Source: CBDAUN01 sp965214875
Lineage (GTDB): Bacteria > Pseudomonadota > Gammaproteobacteria > Arenicellales > JAJDZL01
DNA length: 64,000 bases
NCBI GenBank assembly: GCA_965214875.1
Contig: OZ243980.1
Span: forward strand, 3,100,001 to 3,164,000
Direction: 5' to 3'
The position numbers and the translations under genes were made by a program. Positions 1 to 10,098 of the stretch are shown piece by piece. Each line of letters starts with the position of its first letter. Position 1 is the first letter of the stretch. A model generated the notes under the pieces. It was not told the origin of the DNA. It worked only from the letters and a program-made list of their open reading frames with translations, and searched no databases.

Positions 1-744
1 TTCCCTAAAAGCTGATACCGCTTCTTCAAGGTATCGAGTTCCTTGGTGACGCTGCCCCAGAATTGCCAGCACCTCGCCTAGCGCCTGATGACTGCTGATT
101 TCCATCTCTATGCGTGGCAGGCTTTTCGAGAGCGGGACAACTTGCGACCTCAATCGATCAACGCACTTCTCAAGCATCGCTTGATCGCCTGAATTCAGGC
201 CGAGCTTTCTAAGCGCAACCACTTGCTGATAGGCGCAGAACCATCTTTCCGCATCAGACCGTCCATCTAAGTCTGCTGCTTTTCCATACTTTATTGCGGC
301 AGCCGAATAGTCCATCCGCAATCGATGAAACAATGCGCCAGCTTCAAGCACTCGAGCATAAGCAGGCGAGCCGCAGGCTTCTGCCTCTAAACGACCCAGA
401 TGTGCGGGAATTTGGTCCGGTGAAATGCCATCGCTTCCATCGATGGCCGCAATCACCAGTTTCGCCTGCAACCTTATCTGCTTTTTCACGTCACCGCTAG
501 AAAGAAGGGGTTCAAGGCAATCACGCAGGGAGTCTAGATAACTCAGTCCATCTGCAACACCATCTTGCAGCCGGTCTTGAGCAAGATCAAGGCCGGCAAG
601 ACTAGTCTGGATAAAGGGGATCAGATTCCTTGATACGCCAATCTCATCCGCCAAACCCGCCAGCTTGGAAAAACGCTTGTCACTCAGCTCAGACACTTGC
701 AGCTTAACGCTCAGCTTGCCGGCAAAGTAAAACCTGATGATCCG
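1..744 (-). CDS. TPR-like protein, 3' part beyond window
   Basis: An open minus-strand frame runs from a TAG at 745-747 off the left edge (about 248 codons seen). It reads as alternating amphipathic helices with TPR-like signatures such as AAAIKYGKAADL, SHQALGEVLAIL and GTRYLEEAVSAF near the edge, so I infer a solenoid/TPR protein. The first usable start may be a GTG at 696-694; no good ribosome binding site is seen, so the 5' end may be truncated or decayed. It lies downstream of aprA in the same orientation, with about 145 bp between. Function unknown. Confidence 0.5.
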
Positions 745-888
745 CTACGCGGGGGTCGCTCGCTGCCGCCATCCAGAACCGTACAGGTGCTTTGGCGGGC
801 GGGAGAGCCTGCAATGGTCAAAAACCGCACCAATGCGACACATTCAAGCCTGCTGGGATCGATTGCCAGCTTCGCGGCGACGGTTGAA

Positions 889-2721
889 TCAGTCGACAAT
901 ATGATAGACGGGAGCCTTCTCCAAAGACCACTCGCCAGACTCAGGATTGCGTCGCGACACGGTCAACACATGCCAATTGTCATCATCCAGCTTCATGTAG
1001 TCGCCTCTATAGTAGTAGCCTGGCCAGCGCGTTTCCTGTCTGAACAAGGTGTGCTGAACTACGCATTCAGAAGCGATTACGCGATGCTTCAGTTCCCAGG
1101 CGCGTTGCAGCTGATGCAAATCCTCCGCGCCAATCTTGTCGAGATCCTCTTGCAGCGTCTGCAGCAACACCATGCCCCGCTTAAGCAATGGCTCATTGGT
1201 CATGTAGTTGTTGCTGATGCCGCCAGCATATTCATCCATGATCTTCTCCAGGCGCTGCAAACCGTGAATCGGCAATATGTAGTTCGGAGAAACCGTTCCG
1301 CCAACAATTTCGTTGCGGCCGACGGCAAAATTCTCCATCGGCTGATAGACAATCTTGCGAAGATTCTCGTATTGGCTCTCGGACACCTTGACCGAATCGT
1401 TGGCGTGATCGCGAATAAATCGGACCGCCGCCTTTGCCGCAAGCCTTCCCTCGGTAAACGATCCAGAGGAGAATGCATGCGCTGTTCCGCCTAGGGCGTC
1501 TCCAGCGCCAAACAATCCGTCGACCGTCATCATCCGGTTGTAGCCCCAGTAGTACTCGTCCGGCGACACATCTTCAGGCCCGCTCGCCCATGCGCCGGAA
1601 CATGTCGCATGCGATCCCATCACATAAGGCTCCGAGGTAGTCAGCTCCGGATTGACGTATTTCGGATCGATATCCTGCGAAGCCCATACAACCGCCTGGC
1701 CCACCGTCATGCCAAGAAAGTTTTCCCATCCGACGACTTCCTTGTGCGGATCTTGAAACGCTTCTTTGGTCACCATATGAATCGGGCCTCGACCGGCCTT
1801 CATTTCCTCAATGAACGCATGATTGCGCAGACAAGTCGGCGTCGGATGGTGGTCGATGTATTCGCCTACGAGATTCTTGGTATGCTCGTACCAGTATTTC
1901 TCGTAGTTTTCGCCGTAGGCATTCTGAGTGTAGGTTTTTAGATGCAGGAAGTAGGCGCCGACAGGGCCATATCCGTCCTTGAACCGGCAAAGAACGATCC
2001 GATTCTCCATCTGGGTCATCTTTGCGCCTACCAGAATCGGCAACGCATAGGCCGAGGCCGAACTCCACGGGGCATACCATGTTCTGCCCATGCCCTCTCC
2101 AACAGACCGCGGCTTGAAGATATGCGAAGCGCCGCCAGCGCCCACAATGACCGCCTTGGCGCGAAACACGCAATAGTCGCCTGTGCGCACATTGAAACCC
2201 ACAGCGCCACCAATGCGATTCGGCTGATTCTCATCCATGAGCAGATGGGTTACCATGATTCTGTTGTAGATTTCGTCAGCCGACTTTCGGGCAGCTTCTG
2301 CGACAATCGGCTTATAGCTTTCACCGTGAATCATGATCTGCCACTTGCCCTCGCGCTGGTAGCGCCCGGTCTCCGGGTCGCGCATCAGCGGCAAGCCCCA
2401 TTCTTCAAACTTGTGCACCGTCGAATCCACATGCCGAGCCATATCGAACGCAAGATCTTCACGGACCATGCCCATCAGATCATTGCGCGCGTAGCGCACA
2501 TGATCTTCAGGCTGATTTTCATCCCATTGCATGCCCATGTAGCAATTGATCGCATAGAGTCCCTGCGCGACAGCGCCCGATCGATCGATATTGGCTTTTT
2601 CAGCAACGACAATTTTCAAATCGCGCCCCCAATAGCGGGCTTCATAGGCGGCGCCGCAACCCCCCATTCCGCCACCGACGACCAGAATGTCGCAGTCGAC
2701 GAATGTCGTCTTGATCCGCAT
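889..2721 (-). CDS. aprA: Adenylylsulfate reductase alpha subunit (AprA)
   Basis: This is the FAD-containing catalytic subunit of dissimilatory APS reductase, which in sulfur oxidisers works in reverse, oxidising sulfite plus AMP to APS in the cytoplasm. The 610-residue product has the N-terminal FAD-binding motif VVGGGMGGCGAAYEARYWG (from about residue 14), the fumarate-reductase/succinate-dehydrogenase flavoprotein fold, and the C-terminal WPGYYYRGDYMKLDD segment typical of AprA. The length matches the family. The ATG overlaps the TGA of aprB by one base (TGATG), indicating translational coupling. With aprB and aprM it forms the operon aprM-aprB-aprA. It is intact. Confidence 0.97.
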   Translation of the reverse strand: MRIKTTFVDCDILVVGGGMGGCGAAYEARYWGRDLKIVVAEKANIDRSGAVAQGLYAINCYMGMQWDENQPEDHVRYARNDLMGMVREDLAFDMARHVDSTVHKFEEWGLPLMRDPETGRYQREGKWQIMIHGESYKPIVAEAARKSADEIYNRIMVTHLLMDENQPNRIGGAVGFNVRTGDYCVFRAKAVIVGAGGASHIFKPRSVGEGMGRTWYAPWSSASAYALPILVGAKMTQMENRIVLCRFKDGYGPVGAYFLHLKTYTQNAYGENYEKYWYEHTKNLVGEYIDHHPTPTCLRNHAFIEEMKAGRGPIHMVTKEAFQDPHKEVVGWENFLGMTVGQAVVWASQDIDPKYVNPELTTSEPYVMGSHATCSGAWASGPEDVSPDEYYWGYNRMMTVDGLFGAGDALGGTAHAFSSGSFTEGRLAAKAAVRFIRDHANDSVKVSESQYENLRKIVYQPMENFAVGRNEIVGGTVSPNYILPIHGLQRLEKIMDEYAGGISNNYMTNEPLLKRGMVLLQTLQEDLDKIGAEDLHQLQRAWELKHRVIASECVVQHTLFRQETRWPGYYYRGDYMKLDDDNWHVLTVSRRNPESGEWSLEKAPVYHIVD

Positions 2722-3191
2722 CAGTAGTAGACTCCTTGCTTGAATTTGGACTTGTCGATCATTGGAAGTCCGGAATCAATGTTCAAGGCATTTGGCTCAT
2801 GGCACAGCAACGGCGATTCAAGCGCCTCGTTGTCCGGAACTTCCAGATCGGCGAGCCGAGGGATTGCTTCGCCCCAGGGCTTCGTCGTTATGGGGGACAC
2901 AAAATTTTTCTCGCGCCCATCCCTGAATTTGATGCGCCACGAAATCGTGCCCTTTTCCTCTTCGCGCAATACGCGAACACTGTGTCCGAGCGGCGCAAAG
3001 TCCGCATATCCGCGCGCATCGATGGCATTTTGCGGACATGCCTTGACACACGAATAGCACTCCCAGCACATGTTGGGCTCGATATTGACCGCACGCCGAT
3101 AGGTCTTGTCGATGTGCATGATGTCCGAAGGACAGATATCGACGCAGTGGCCGCAGCCATCGCATCGCGTCATGTATACAAAAGTAGGCAT
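2721..3191 (-). CDS. aprB: Adenylylsulfate reductase beta subunit (AprB)
   Basis: This 156-residue iron-sulfur subunit carries two [4Fe-4S] clusters that pass electrons between the AprA flavin and the membrane partner. Two ferredoxin-type motifs are visible: CDGCGHCVDICPSD (residues about 10-23) and CWECYSCVKACPQNA (about 42-56). The C-terminal tail that wraps around AprA is present (about residues 80-156). It begins 48 bp after the end of aprM and overlaps aprA by one base. Confidence 0.97.
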   Translation of the reverse strand: MPTFVYMTRCDGCGHCVDICPSDIMHIDKTYRRAVNIEPNMCWECYSCVKACPQNAIDARGYADFAPLGHSVRVLREEEKGTISWRIKFRDGREKNFVSPITTKPWGEAIPRLADLEVPDNEALESPLLCHEPNALNIDSGLPMIDKSKFKQGVYY

Positions 3192-3238
3192 ATCTGTAGA
3201 TTCAATTGTGAATGTTCGAATGAATGATCGCTGCGCTG

Positions 3239-4033
3239 CTAGTAATTGCGGGGCAAGCTTCTTTTGATTCCAAGTCCGAATTTCTCAGGCGCATCGGCTG
3301 GTTCGGGAAGGTTTCCTCTCGACCCGTCGGCATCGGCAATCCGCTTTTGCAATGCAGCGGCGGGCTTAAAGAACATATGGGCGAACTTCGACCAGGGGAT
3401 CCCGCCAAATAGCGCTAAAGTCGCGATGATGAAAAACGAGAAAAACAGCCAGGCAAGAGAGGCGACCCCAACCCACTGGAAAAATGACCAGATAAGCGCA
3501 AAGAATGCGCAGGCAACCAAAGAGACAATGAATAGATCAGCCGGAATCAGCCGAAAGATCGAGTTCCCTTCAGCGGCAACATCAGCCCGGATCCGAAACC
3601 AGAACCAGCAGCCCCCGCTACAGACCATGATCGCTCCCAAATGCCAAAGCAGCGGATAAATCGCCGGTGTTTCGGAACCGGCCATGCCATAGCCAAAAAT
3701 CATCATGCATGTTGTCACGATGAACAAGATGAAGCCATACATGGTGAGCAGGTGCGCCATCCTGCGACGGTGGTTGCAAAACTCGGCAGAAGCGAGAACA
3801 TCGTGCGCGACGGTCGCAGCCGCGATTCCAATGATCGAAGCCCCGCCAACCTTGCGTACGCCGCTCGCTCGCGCTTTTTTCATGTTTTCGAAGAAATACT
3901 TCGCGCTTTTTTTGTGAATGACATCGAAAATCGTCCCGCCGACGACCGCAAGCAGCATGATGACCACAAAGGTCTTCATGGCAACAGAAGGGATCGACGT
4001 TGCAATCTCGCTGAAAGGATTGTTGATCAACAT
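3239..4033 (-). CDS. aprM: APS reductase membrane anchor AprM
   Basis: The 264-residue integral membrane protein has several hydrophobic stretches (for example around residues 19-40, 95-120, 130-145, 165-185 and 190-210) and conserved histidines suited to haem b (HDVL, HRRRMAHL, WHLGAIM). Position directly upstream of aprBA is the arrangement of sulfur-oxidising lineages that use AprM in place of the QmoABC complex. The inferred role is to couple AprBA electrons to the quinone pool. It is the first gene of the operon, so the promoter should lie in 4034-4553. Assignment rests on context plus topology. Confidence 0.85.
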   Translation of the reverse strand: MLINNPFSEIATSIPSVAMKTFVVIMLLAVVGGTIFDVIHKKSAKYFFENMKKARASGVRKVGGASIIGIAAATVAHDVLASAEFCNHRRRMAHLLTMYGFILFIVTTCMMIFGYGMAGSETPAIYPLLWHLGAIMVCSGGCWFWFRIRADVAAEGNSIFRLIPADLFIVSLVACAFFALIWSFFQWVGVASLAWLFFSFFIIATLALFGGIPWSKFAHMFFKPAAALQKRIADADGSRGNLPEPADAPEKFGLGIKRSLPRNY

Positions 4034-4553
4034 TATTGAGACCGGCTTTCTATCTTATCTGATTGTTGAAGGAAAGAGCCTCTTGCGCGCAAGCGCACAG
4101 GACTCTTGCTGATTCGCGTTCATTGTAAACCACAGCGCATGGAGGTTTCGTGCCAGATTCTTGCATGAACGCCAGTCCAACTTGAAGTTTCGGTGGCTAT
4201 TGCAATATTCGCCATAGCAATCTTTTTTAGAAAATGATTGCTATGCCGGCCCTACCTGATCTAGCTATTTGATATTTCATTCTTTTCGCACGCCTATCCG
4301 ACCTGGATAATCTTCGTTCCGCACGACGGTCTCAAATCAATCGCAGCATCTACTGTTTCAAGTGCAAACGACCCAAACCACCATTTTGCGGGCTGTTGAC
4401 AACAGAAGTGCGCAAGTCCACAATAATCCAGAACCGCCTACCGGTCGCTCATAAAGCGGCAAGAGCAAGCAAAGCCTGCCGAACTCAATGACATTGTGAT
4501 GATTGTCAGCCGGCACGGTTCGACTTCGATAACAAGCCTGACTGGCTCGCTTG
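4034..4553. other. Intergenic region upstream of aprM
   Basis: About 520 bp with no convincing coding sequence on either strand. It must hold the aprMBA promoter (reading leftwards) and the 3' end of the convergent-side Rpn gene transcript. I see no clear palindrome or riboswitch. Short AT-rich stretches near 4240-4290 could hold a promoter but I cannot define -35/-10 boxes with confidence. Confidence 0.4.
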
Positions 4554-5462
4554 CTATTGCGAATCTTGCAAAGCCTTTATCTGCTCCAGGCTCAAACCTG
4601 TATACTCGCCAATATCCATCGCCGACATCCCCATATTCAGCATTCGCTCAGCGACACGCTCAACACCTTGCTCAATGCCTTGCTCAATGCCTTCTTGCCG
4701 CCCGACCGCAGTCCAGCGAAGCTTCGCATTTTCTTCGCACTGTTCTAAAACGCTCGTCATCTGTGCCATAGTCTCCACCTCCAAATCAAACCGATAAAAC
4801 CCGATTCCTTTCGCTAATTCATTATATGCCCTGCGATTCGACGCGTACGAATCAGATTCCGCCACCCGCCGCGCCGCCTGTCTAATCACTCCATATTCCC
4901 GACCATGACGAAGCAGCATCAGCGCACCCGCCAAATCCTCTGCACGCGCACTGCCGCCTTGCGCCAGCCGACACTCATCGATCAGCACATACCGAAACGA
5001 CGGCCGACACGCCTCAATCCCATCAGCAATCAGCTCACCGACCTCAAGCGGGGCCGTCCACGCCGCCTCCCCCGTATACAGCACCGTCGGCAAAACCATC
5101 GGCAACCTCTCCTCGCCAGCGCCCTGTTCGCGACGAGCGCCCCACACCGACTCGTAGATCAGCGACGCATACGTGAGCATCCGGAGCGCCATCGACGGAT
5201 CGTTGGTAGACTGAAACTCGATATGCACTATCACATACAGCAAACCGCCGCCGTCGCGATAATTCACCTGCCAGATCATGTCCGCATGGCGACGCTTCAG
5301 CGTCTCGCTGACCAGCGTATCCGGCACCCGGCGCAACGTCGAAAAATCTAGCGATCCAATCAGACCGGCCGCCTCACCCGCATAGCGAAGATAGGACCGA
5401 ACCACCTCAGCCTGGCTGTAGACCCGCTTGAGCGCGGCATCATAGTCGCGCACACTGCTCAT
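4554..5462 (-). CDS. Rpn-family recombination-promoting nuclease / putative transposase (PF04754-like)
   Basis: The 302-residue product begins YDAALKRVYSQAEVVRSYLR and contains the PD-(D/E)XK-type core seen in the RpnA/YhgA family: DMIWQVNYRDG followed by LYVIVHIEFQSTNDP (about residues 80-107), then an RMLTYASLIYE helix. The C-terminal third has the family's short acidic/Glu-Gln repeats (EGIEQGIEQGVERV) ahead of a final amphipathic helix. Members act as DNA endonucleases linked to RecA-independent recombination and are often encoded in several variable copies. ATG at 5462. Stand-alone gene, intact. Confidence 0.85.
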   Translation of the reverse strand: MSSVRDYDAALKRVYSQAEVVRSYLRYAGEAAGLIGSLDFSTLRRVPDTLVSETLKRRHADMIWQVNYRDGGGLLYVIVHIEFQSTNDPSMALRMLTYASLIYESVWGARREQGAGEERLPMVLPTVLYTGEAAWTAPLEVGELIADGIEACRPSFRYVLIDECRLAQGGSARAEDLAGALMLLRHGREYGVIRQAARRVAESDSYASNRRAYNELAKGIGFYRFDLEVETMAQMTSVLEQCEENAKLRWTAVGRQEGIEQGIEQGVERVAERMLNMGMSAMDIGEYTGLSLEQIKALQDSQ

Positions 5463-5619
5463 CCGGCAACCCCGTCGCGGAACAATGCCGGCTTATCTCC
5501 CAGCACAGATTGATGAATCTGAAATCTTGCTGAACCGAACAATATGCTCATATAGCCCGAAATCATAGAACACCGCACTTTTTCCATTTGAAATGAAATG
5601 CCGAGCAACGCAGCCGGTT

Positions 5620-6597
5620 CTAAACGATGAGCACGCTTGAGCCTTGTGTCTTCCTGGCCTCCAGATCGCGATGGGCTTGAACGGCCTCTGCCAGCACGTA
5701 GCGTTGATTCACGGCTATGCGCACATCACCGGATTCAATCAGTCCGCACAGTTCATGCGTCATTGACACCAGGTCCTCGCGCTTCGCGGTATAGGTCATC
5801 AAGGTCGGCCGGGTGATATACAGCGAACCCTTCTCTCTGAGTATGCCGGGGTTGAAATCATGCACTTCGCCCGAAGCCTGGCCAAAACTCACTAGAAGCC
5901 CCCTCGGGGAGAGGCAGTCGAGCGATTTGAAAAACGTCGTTGCGCCAACCGAATCGTAGACAACGGGCACCCCGGCACCATCGGTAATGTCGCGCACCCG
6001 CTCGACAAAATCCTCACGGGTGTAGACAACCGGATAATCGCAACCATGCCGACGGGCGTTTTCAGCCTTCTCGTCGCTTCCGACCGTGCCAATCACGGTC
6101 GCGCCGATCGATTTAGCCCACTGGCAAGCGATCAGCCCCACACCGCCGGCAGCCGCATGAATCAAAATCGCATCTCCGGGCTTGACTTCGTAGCACTGTC
6201 GCAAAAGATACTGCGCAGTCAAGCCTTGCAGCATCATCGCAGCGGCAGTTTCGTCAGAAATGCTGTCCGGCATCCTGACCAGGCGGTGAGCAGGCATCAC
6301 GCGAACATCCGAATAGGCGCCAATTGGCGGATTTGCATAGGCGACACGATCTCCCTCGTTCAGTTCAGATACGCCCGGTCCGATCGATTCGACGATGCCG
6401 GCGCCTTCCAGTCCATTAACGAACGGAGAAGTCGGGGCGGGATAAACACCCGTGCGAAAGTAGACATCAATATAGTTCAGACCGACGGCCGTCTGGCGCA
6501 CCAAAACCTCGCCTTCGCCCGGAGCGCCAGGATCATACTCTTCCCATTTCATCACTTCGGGGCCACCGGTTTCGTAAATCATCATCGCCTTAGGCAT
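5620..6597 (-). CDS. qor: NADPH:quinone oxidoreductase, zinc-independent MDR family
   Basis: The 325-residue product is a medium-chain dehydrogenase/reductase of the QOR type: GroES-like domain first (AMMIYETGGPEVM... NGLEGAGIVESIGPGV) and a Rossmann NADPH-binding domain with AAAGGVGLIACQWAKSIGA at about residues 148-166. No structural zinc Cys cluster is present, as expected for quinone reductases. I chose the ATG at 6597-6595 (MPKAMMIYE) because GGAGAG lies just upstream; an in-frame TTG 12 bp further up is part of that ribosome binding site. Likely cytosolic one- or two-electron quinone reduction. Confidence 0.9.
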   Translation of the reverse strand: MPKAMMIYETGGPEVMKWEEYDPGAPGEGEVLVRQTAVGLNYIDVYFRTGVYPAPTSPFVNGLEGAGIVESIGPGVSELNEGDRVAYANPPIGAYSDVRVMPAHRLVRMPDSISDETAAAMMLQGLTAQYLLRQCYEVKPGDAILIHAAAGGVGLIACQWAKSIGATVIGTVGSDEKAENARRHGCDYPVVYTREDFVERVRDITDGAGVPVVYDSVGATTFFKSLDCLSPRGLLVSFGQASGEVHDFNPGILREKGSLYITRPTLMTYTAKREDLVSMTHELCGLIESGDVRIAVNQRYVLAEAVQAHRDLEARKTQGSSVLIV

Positions 6598-6630
6598 GTC
6601 ACTCTCCAAAAAAGATTCGCTTATGTTTGA

Positions 6631-7428
6631 TCAATGTACTGTTGTCGGCCTGCGAGCGTCACGAATACGCTCGTAGGCCGCACGGATCTCCTTAGTCTTC
6701 TCCGTGGCAAAGTCGATCATTTCCTCGGGCAAGCCCTTCGACACCAGCTTGTCGGGATGATACCGGCTCATCATGCGGCGATAGGCGCGACGCACTTCAT
6801 CGTCATCGGCATCACTGCCGATTTCAAGCATCTTGTAATCGCTATCGAGCGATCGTTGCGAGCTTGATGCAGATCCGGCGTATGCGCCCTGCTCCGATTC
6901 AAACATGGCGCGGAACTCCGCTTCGTCAAATCCGAGCATGCTCGCCACATTTTGCAAGGCTTCGTTCTCTGCCACACTAATTCGCCCATCAGCCCGGGCT
7001 GCCGAAATCTGAATGGCCAGGTAGGAACGTAGCAGGTTTTCCGATCTTTTGCATTCGCTGTAGAACTGATTGACCACATCTCTCAGCGGAAAGTCAGGCT
7101 GCTTTCCCTGATTGAACAGATCTTTGGCAATCTTGCGCTGATCCTGGTCCAAGCTCATATGGGACATGACGGTCTTCACATAATCAATTTCCTGCTGGGA
7201 AACGTGGCCGTCCGACTTCGCAATGTGCCCCATGACCGTGAAGGTTGCAACAAAGAACGCCGTCTGTCGACGCTCTTGAACCGAATCGAACCCATCAGCA
7301 TCTTGACCGAGAAGCCTTTGCTTCGACTTGGTGACTTTGCTGCCAACAACGGCACCCAAGATGGCACCGATCGGCCCAAATGCCATGGCGCCGAAAACGC
7401 CGCCCAGCACCGCTCCCCACCATGCCAT
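6631..7428 (-). CDS. djlA: DjlA-like membrane-anchored DnaJ co-chaperone
   Basis: The protein starts at MAWWGAVLGGVFGA with a GGGAGA Shine-Dalgarno 9 bp upstream, rather than at the longer open frame. Order of parts: N-terminal membrane segment rich in Gly/Ala (residues 3-28), a TerB-like helical domain (about 55-180, with GHIAKSDGHVSQQEID and AARADGRISVAENE repeats), and a C-terminal J domain with the HPD motif (SRYHPDKLVSKG). This is the DjlA architecture; the family stimulates DnaK ATPase at the inner membrane. About 265 residues, normal length. Confidence 0.9.
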   Translation of the reverse strand: MAWWGAVLGGVFGAMAFGPIGAILGAVVGSKVTKSKQRLLGQDADGFDSVQERRQTAFFVATFTVMGHIAKSDGHVSQQEIDYVKTVMSHMSLDQDQRKIAKDLFNQGKQPDFPLRDVVNQFYSECKRSENLLRSYLAIQISAARADGRISVAENEALQNVASMLGFDEAEFRAMFESEQGAYAGSASSSQRSLDSDYKMLEIGSDADDDEVRRAYRRMMSRYHPDKLVSKGLPEEMIDFATEKTKEIRAAYERIRDARRPTTVH

Positions 7429-7585
7429 CAGACTCGTCTCCCGGGTTGATCTTCGAAATCGCGCATAAGCGAAAAATGCATAGCAATTCAGATGTAGTTC
7501 AAGTTGCCCGCTGCGCTGTTCGACACCACGCAGCAAATGCTTCATTATACCTTTGCTAAGACCTCGAAAAGAATGGCCAACCCGA

Positions 7586-8800
7586 TCAGCTGTTCAGACT
7601 CCCGGCCAGCGCATCAATCAAATCCAGCTCATCCAGCTCGTATTTGACGTTTTCGAAATCAGGCCACGAAGAGACGCATGCCGCCACTAGGCTATTCGAC
7701 TTGTCGACATAGATGGACTGTCCAAAGACTCCGCGCGCCCTGATTTGCCCCAGTTCGAAATCGCGTACCCAGAATTTGTTCTTGTATGCGCCGCGCGGCC
7801 ACAGCGCAAACCATTCCGATTGAATAAACGCATGTCGGTCGCCTTTGTGCATCGTTTCACACACCCATTGTTTCGGAACAATCTGACGCTGCGACCGGCG
7901 GCCATCGTTGAGATATAGCAGCCCGACCCGCGCATAGTCGCGCAGCGTCGCATTGAAACCGCCGCAAGCAAGCGCGTAGCCGCTTCGATCAACCGTGTAG
8001 TCGGCATCGGACTCAGCGCCCATGGGCTGCCACAGCAGCTCGCTCACAAGATCGGCGAGCCTTCGGCCGGTTGCCTTTTGCATTGCCCATGCCATCACAT
8101 CTGTCTCGATTGATCGATACTCGAAAGAGCCGCCATGCTCGCGCTCCTTGGCCAGCGTCGCAGGTATTTCCAATACGCTCAATAGCGCATTTTCGCGATG
8201 CGGCTTCCACAAGCAAGCGCGGTCCAAATAGGTGACATCCGACTCTGGATCAGTATAGTTCTCGCTGAATCGAACCCCGCTTCGCATATCCAATACCTGC
8301 CGCAAGGTCGCATCGGCATATCCGCCATCTTGAAGTTCCGGAACCAGCAAAGCCAGCGGCGCATCGGGATCAATCATTCCCTGATGGATCAATATTCCAC
8401 AAACGGTGGCCGTCACCGATTTGGCAACCGATTGCGAAAGATGCCGTGTCGCCGGCTGCATGTCATTGAAGTAGCGCTCGTAGACGACTTTGCCGTTGTG
8501 CAGCAGGACGAACCCGTCGGTATAGGTACGCTCCAGCACTTCGATCGCCCGATACCGTTTGCCGTTTCTGGAAAGCTCGACTTCCAGATCATCGAAGTCT
8601 TGTAAATCTTCTTCCAAGCGCCAAACAGGGCCGCCGCCGCGAGACACCTCGGTAGTGGGGAACACTTCGCGGATGTGCTGAAACGTCCAGCGGTTGAATG
8701 GCCCTCGATCCCAATTATCGAGTGTGACTCGCTTATCGCGCGGCGGCGGGAAGCCGCTCATGATTCCCATTTCTCGTGCAGTTTTTGGCCGGTTTTTCAT
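7586..8800 (-). CDS. Serine hydrolase, class C beta-lactamase / 6-aminohexanoate-dimer hydrolase type
   Basis: The 404-residue product has the penicillin-binding-like fold with the active-site SxxK motif in HLSQSVAKSVTATVCGIL (about residue 141) and a YRSIETDVMAW segment supplying the second-motif Tyr region. The conserved stretch LRQVLDMRSGVRFSENY is typical of the NylB-like branch (EstB/6-aminohexanoate oligomer hydrolases). No signal peptide is visible, so it is probably cytoplasmic. Substrate not predictable. ATG at 8800; no obvious operon partner. Confidence 0.85.
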   Translation of the reverse strand: MKNRPKTAREMGIMSGFPPPRDKRVTLDNWDRGPFNRWTFQHIREVFPTTEVSRGGGPVWRLEEDLQDFDDLEVELSRNGKRYRAIEVLERTYTDGFVLLHNGKVVYERYFNDMQPATRHLSQSVAKSVTATVCGILIHQGMIDPDAPLALLVPELQDGGYADATLRQVLDMRSGVRFSENYTDPESDVTYLDRACLWKPHRENALLSVLEIPATLAKEREHGGSFEYRSIETDVMAWAMQKATGRRLADLVSELLWQPMGAESDADYTVDRSGYALACGGFNATLRDYARVGLLYLNDGRRSQRQIVPKQWVCETMHKGDRHAFIQSEWFALWPRGAYKNKFWVRDFELGQIRARGVFGQSIYVDKSNSLVAACVSSWPDFENVKYELDELDLIDALAGSLNS

Positions 8801-9007
8801 GTTTCAATCATGCTGCTTCGGTTTCAAACAAATCCAAACGGCATCGCATTGCCTACTAATCTGCTTGCTGCTGGCGGCGAACACTGCCGCAAGGCGCTTG
8901 CGACGGGATAACCGCCATGTGGATGCCGCGCGCTTCAGCCGCGCGGTTTCGCAATCAAATTATAAAGCGGCAATGAAAGTCTGCTGATTTCAAGCTGTTC
9001 AAGCATG

Positions 9008-9904
9008 TCAGGCGATATTGCGCAGCGTGCGAACGGCTTGCGCCATGATCGCTCCAAGCACAATGGCGCCGCCGATAAGGGTTAGCGCTCCTGGCACCTC
9101 CCGAATCACAAGCCAAACCCAAATTGGTCCCAGCACGACCTCGGTGAGCGACAGCAGCGTGATTTCGGCTGCAGGCAGATACTTTGACCCATTGGTAAAC
9201 AGAATCAGCCCAATCCCGATTTGAAACACGCCCATCACCGCGCATAAAAGCCAGTCGTTGAGCACGATCTGAAAATGTCCGCCGGTCGCAAGAATCATCA
9301 TGCTCGAAATGATCAATGCGGTAAAACCAGCCCAAAATACCGAAGGCAGCAAATCTGTATTCTTGCCACGGCGAAGCAGCACAGCGAATGCCGCAAACCC
9401 TGTCGCCGCCATCAGCCCCATAAGCGAACCGAACATGGTTCCCAGTTGAAAGCCTTCGAACACCATCACGCCCACACCTGCCGTGGCAATCAAGATGAAC
9501 CACCAGGTCGAGTGCGAGATATGCTCTTTCAAAAGCCACCAGCCCATCACCGCAGCAATGAATGGCGCAGTGGAGAGTAAAAAGAGCGCATTGGCTACAG
9601 TCGTGTTCGTCAATGCAAATATCCAGCTGCAAAATGCGACGCCAAGCACGAAGCCGGCACCAACGGCCAGCCAGCCGCCTTTGCGAAACGACCCGATTAG
9701 GCTACTGTTTCGAAACACTGCCATATAGGTCAGAAGAAATGCCGCAAGCGCAAGCGAACGATGAAACAGGATCGACCATTCAGTCGCAAACTCGATCAGC
9801 CTCACGGCCAAGCCGGCGATGCTCCAGCATACGCCGGCTGTCAGCACAAGGACAACGCCTCTGGAACGGTTGCCATATTGGAATTGTTCGCCGTCGGAAT
9901 CCAT
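9008..9904 (-). CDS. EamA/DMT-family permease
   Basis: A 298-residue hydrophobic protein with about ten transmembrane segments arranged as two EamA repeats (first repeat about residues 15-145, second about 155-295). Conserved pieces include GVCWSIAGLAVRLIE in the first helix and EVVLGPIWVWLVIREVP near the end of the second repeat. Drug/metabolite transporter superfamily members export or import small metabolites; the substrate cannot be told. A single gene, convergent with nothing nearby. Confidence 0.88.
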   Translation of the reverse strand: MDSDGEQFQYGNRSRGVVLVLTAGVCWSIAGLAVRLIEFATEWSILFHRSLALAAFLLTYMAVFRNSSLIGSFRKGGWLAVGAGFVLGVAFCSWIFALTNTTVANALFLLSTAPFIAAVMGWWLLKEHISHSTWWFILIATAGVGVMVFEGFQLGTMFGSLMGLMAATGFAAFAVLLRRGKNTDLLPSVFWAGFTALIISSMMILATGGHFQIVLNDWLLCAVMGVFQIGIGLILFTNGSKYLPAAEITLLSLTEVVLGPIWVWLVIREVPGALTLIGGAIVLGAIMAQAVRTLRNIA

Positions 9905-10098
9905 TCGGCATCGCGCTCAAGGTTAAGGCGCTATCGAATCGCCAAGCGATCGGGTCGCGCTAGATTGATGACTGATATGGCTCGTTGAACCCCTCAATAT
10001 CGTATACGATATTGGGGCTAATCAAGGCAAAGACATGCACCCTGAAAACACGCTTTGCCGCATGAAATAAAAAACATTGCTTGAGACAGGAGTACAGT

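Noticed and set aside
1942..2727. Plus-strand frame of about 260 codons inside aprA
   Set aside because: Antisense shadow of aprA, which is a complete, conserved gene in the other direction.
9562..9963. Plus-strand frame opposite the DMT permease
   Set aside because: Antisense shadow of the permease gene; no independent evidence.
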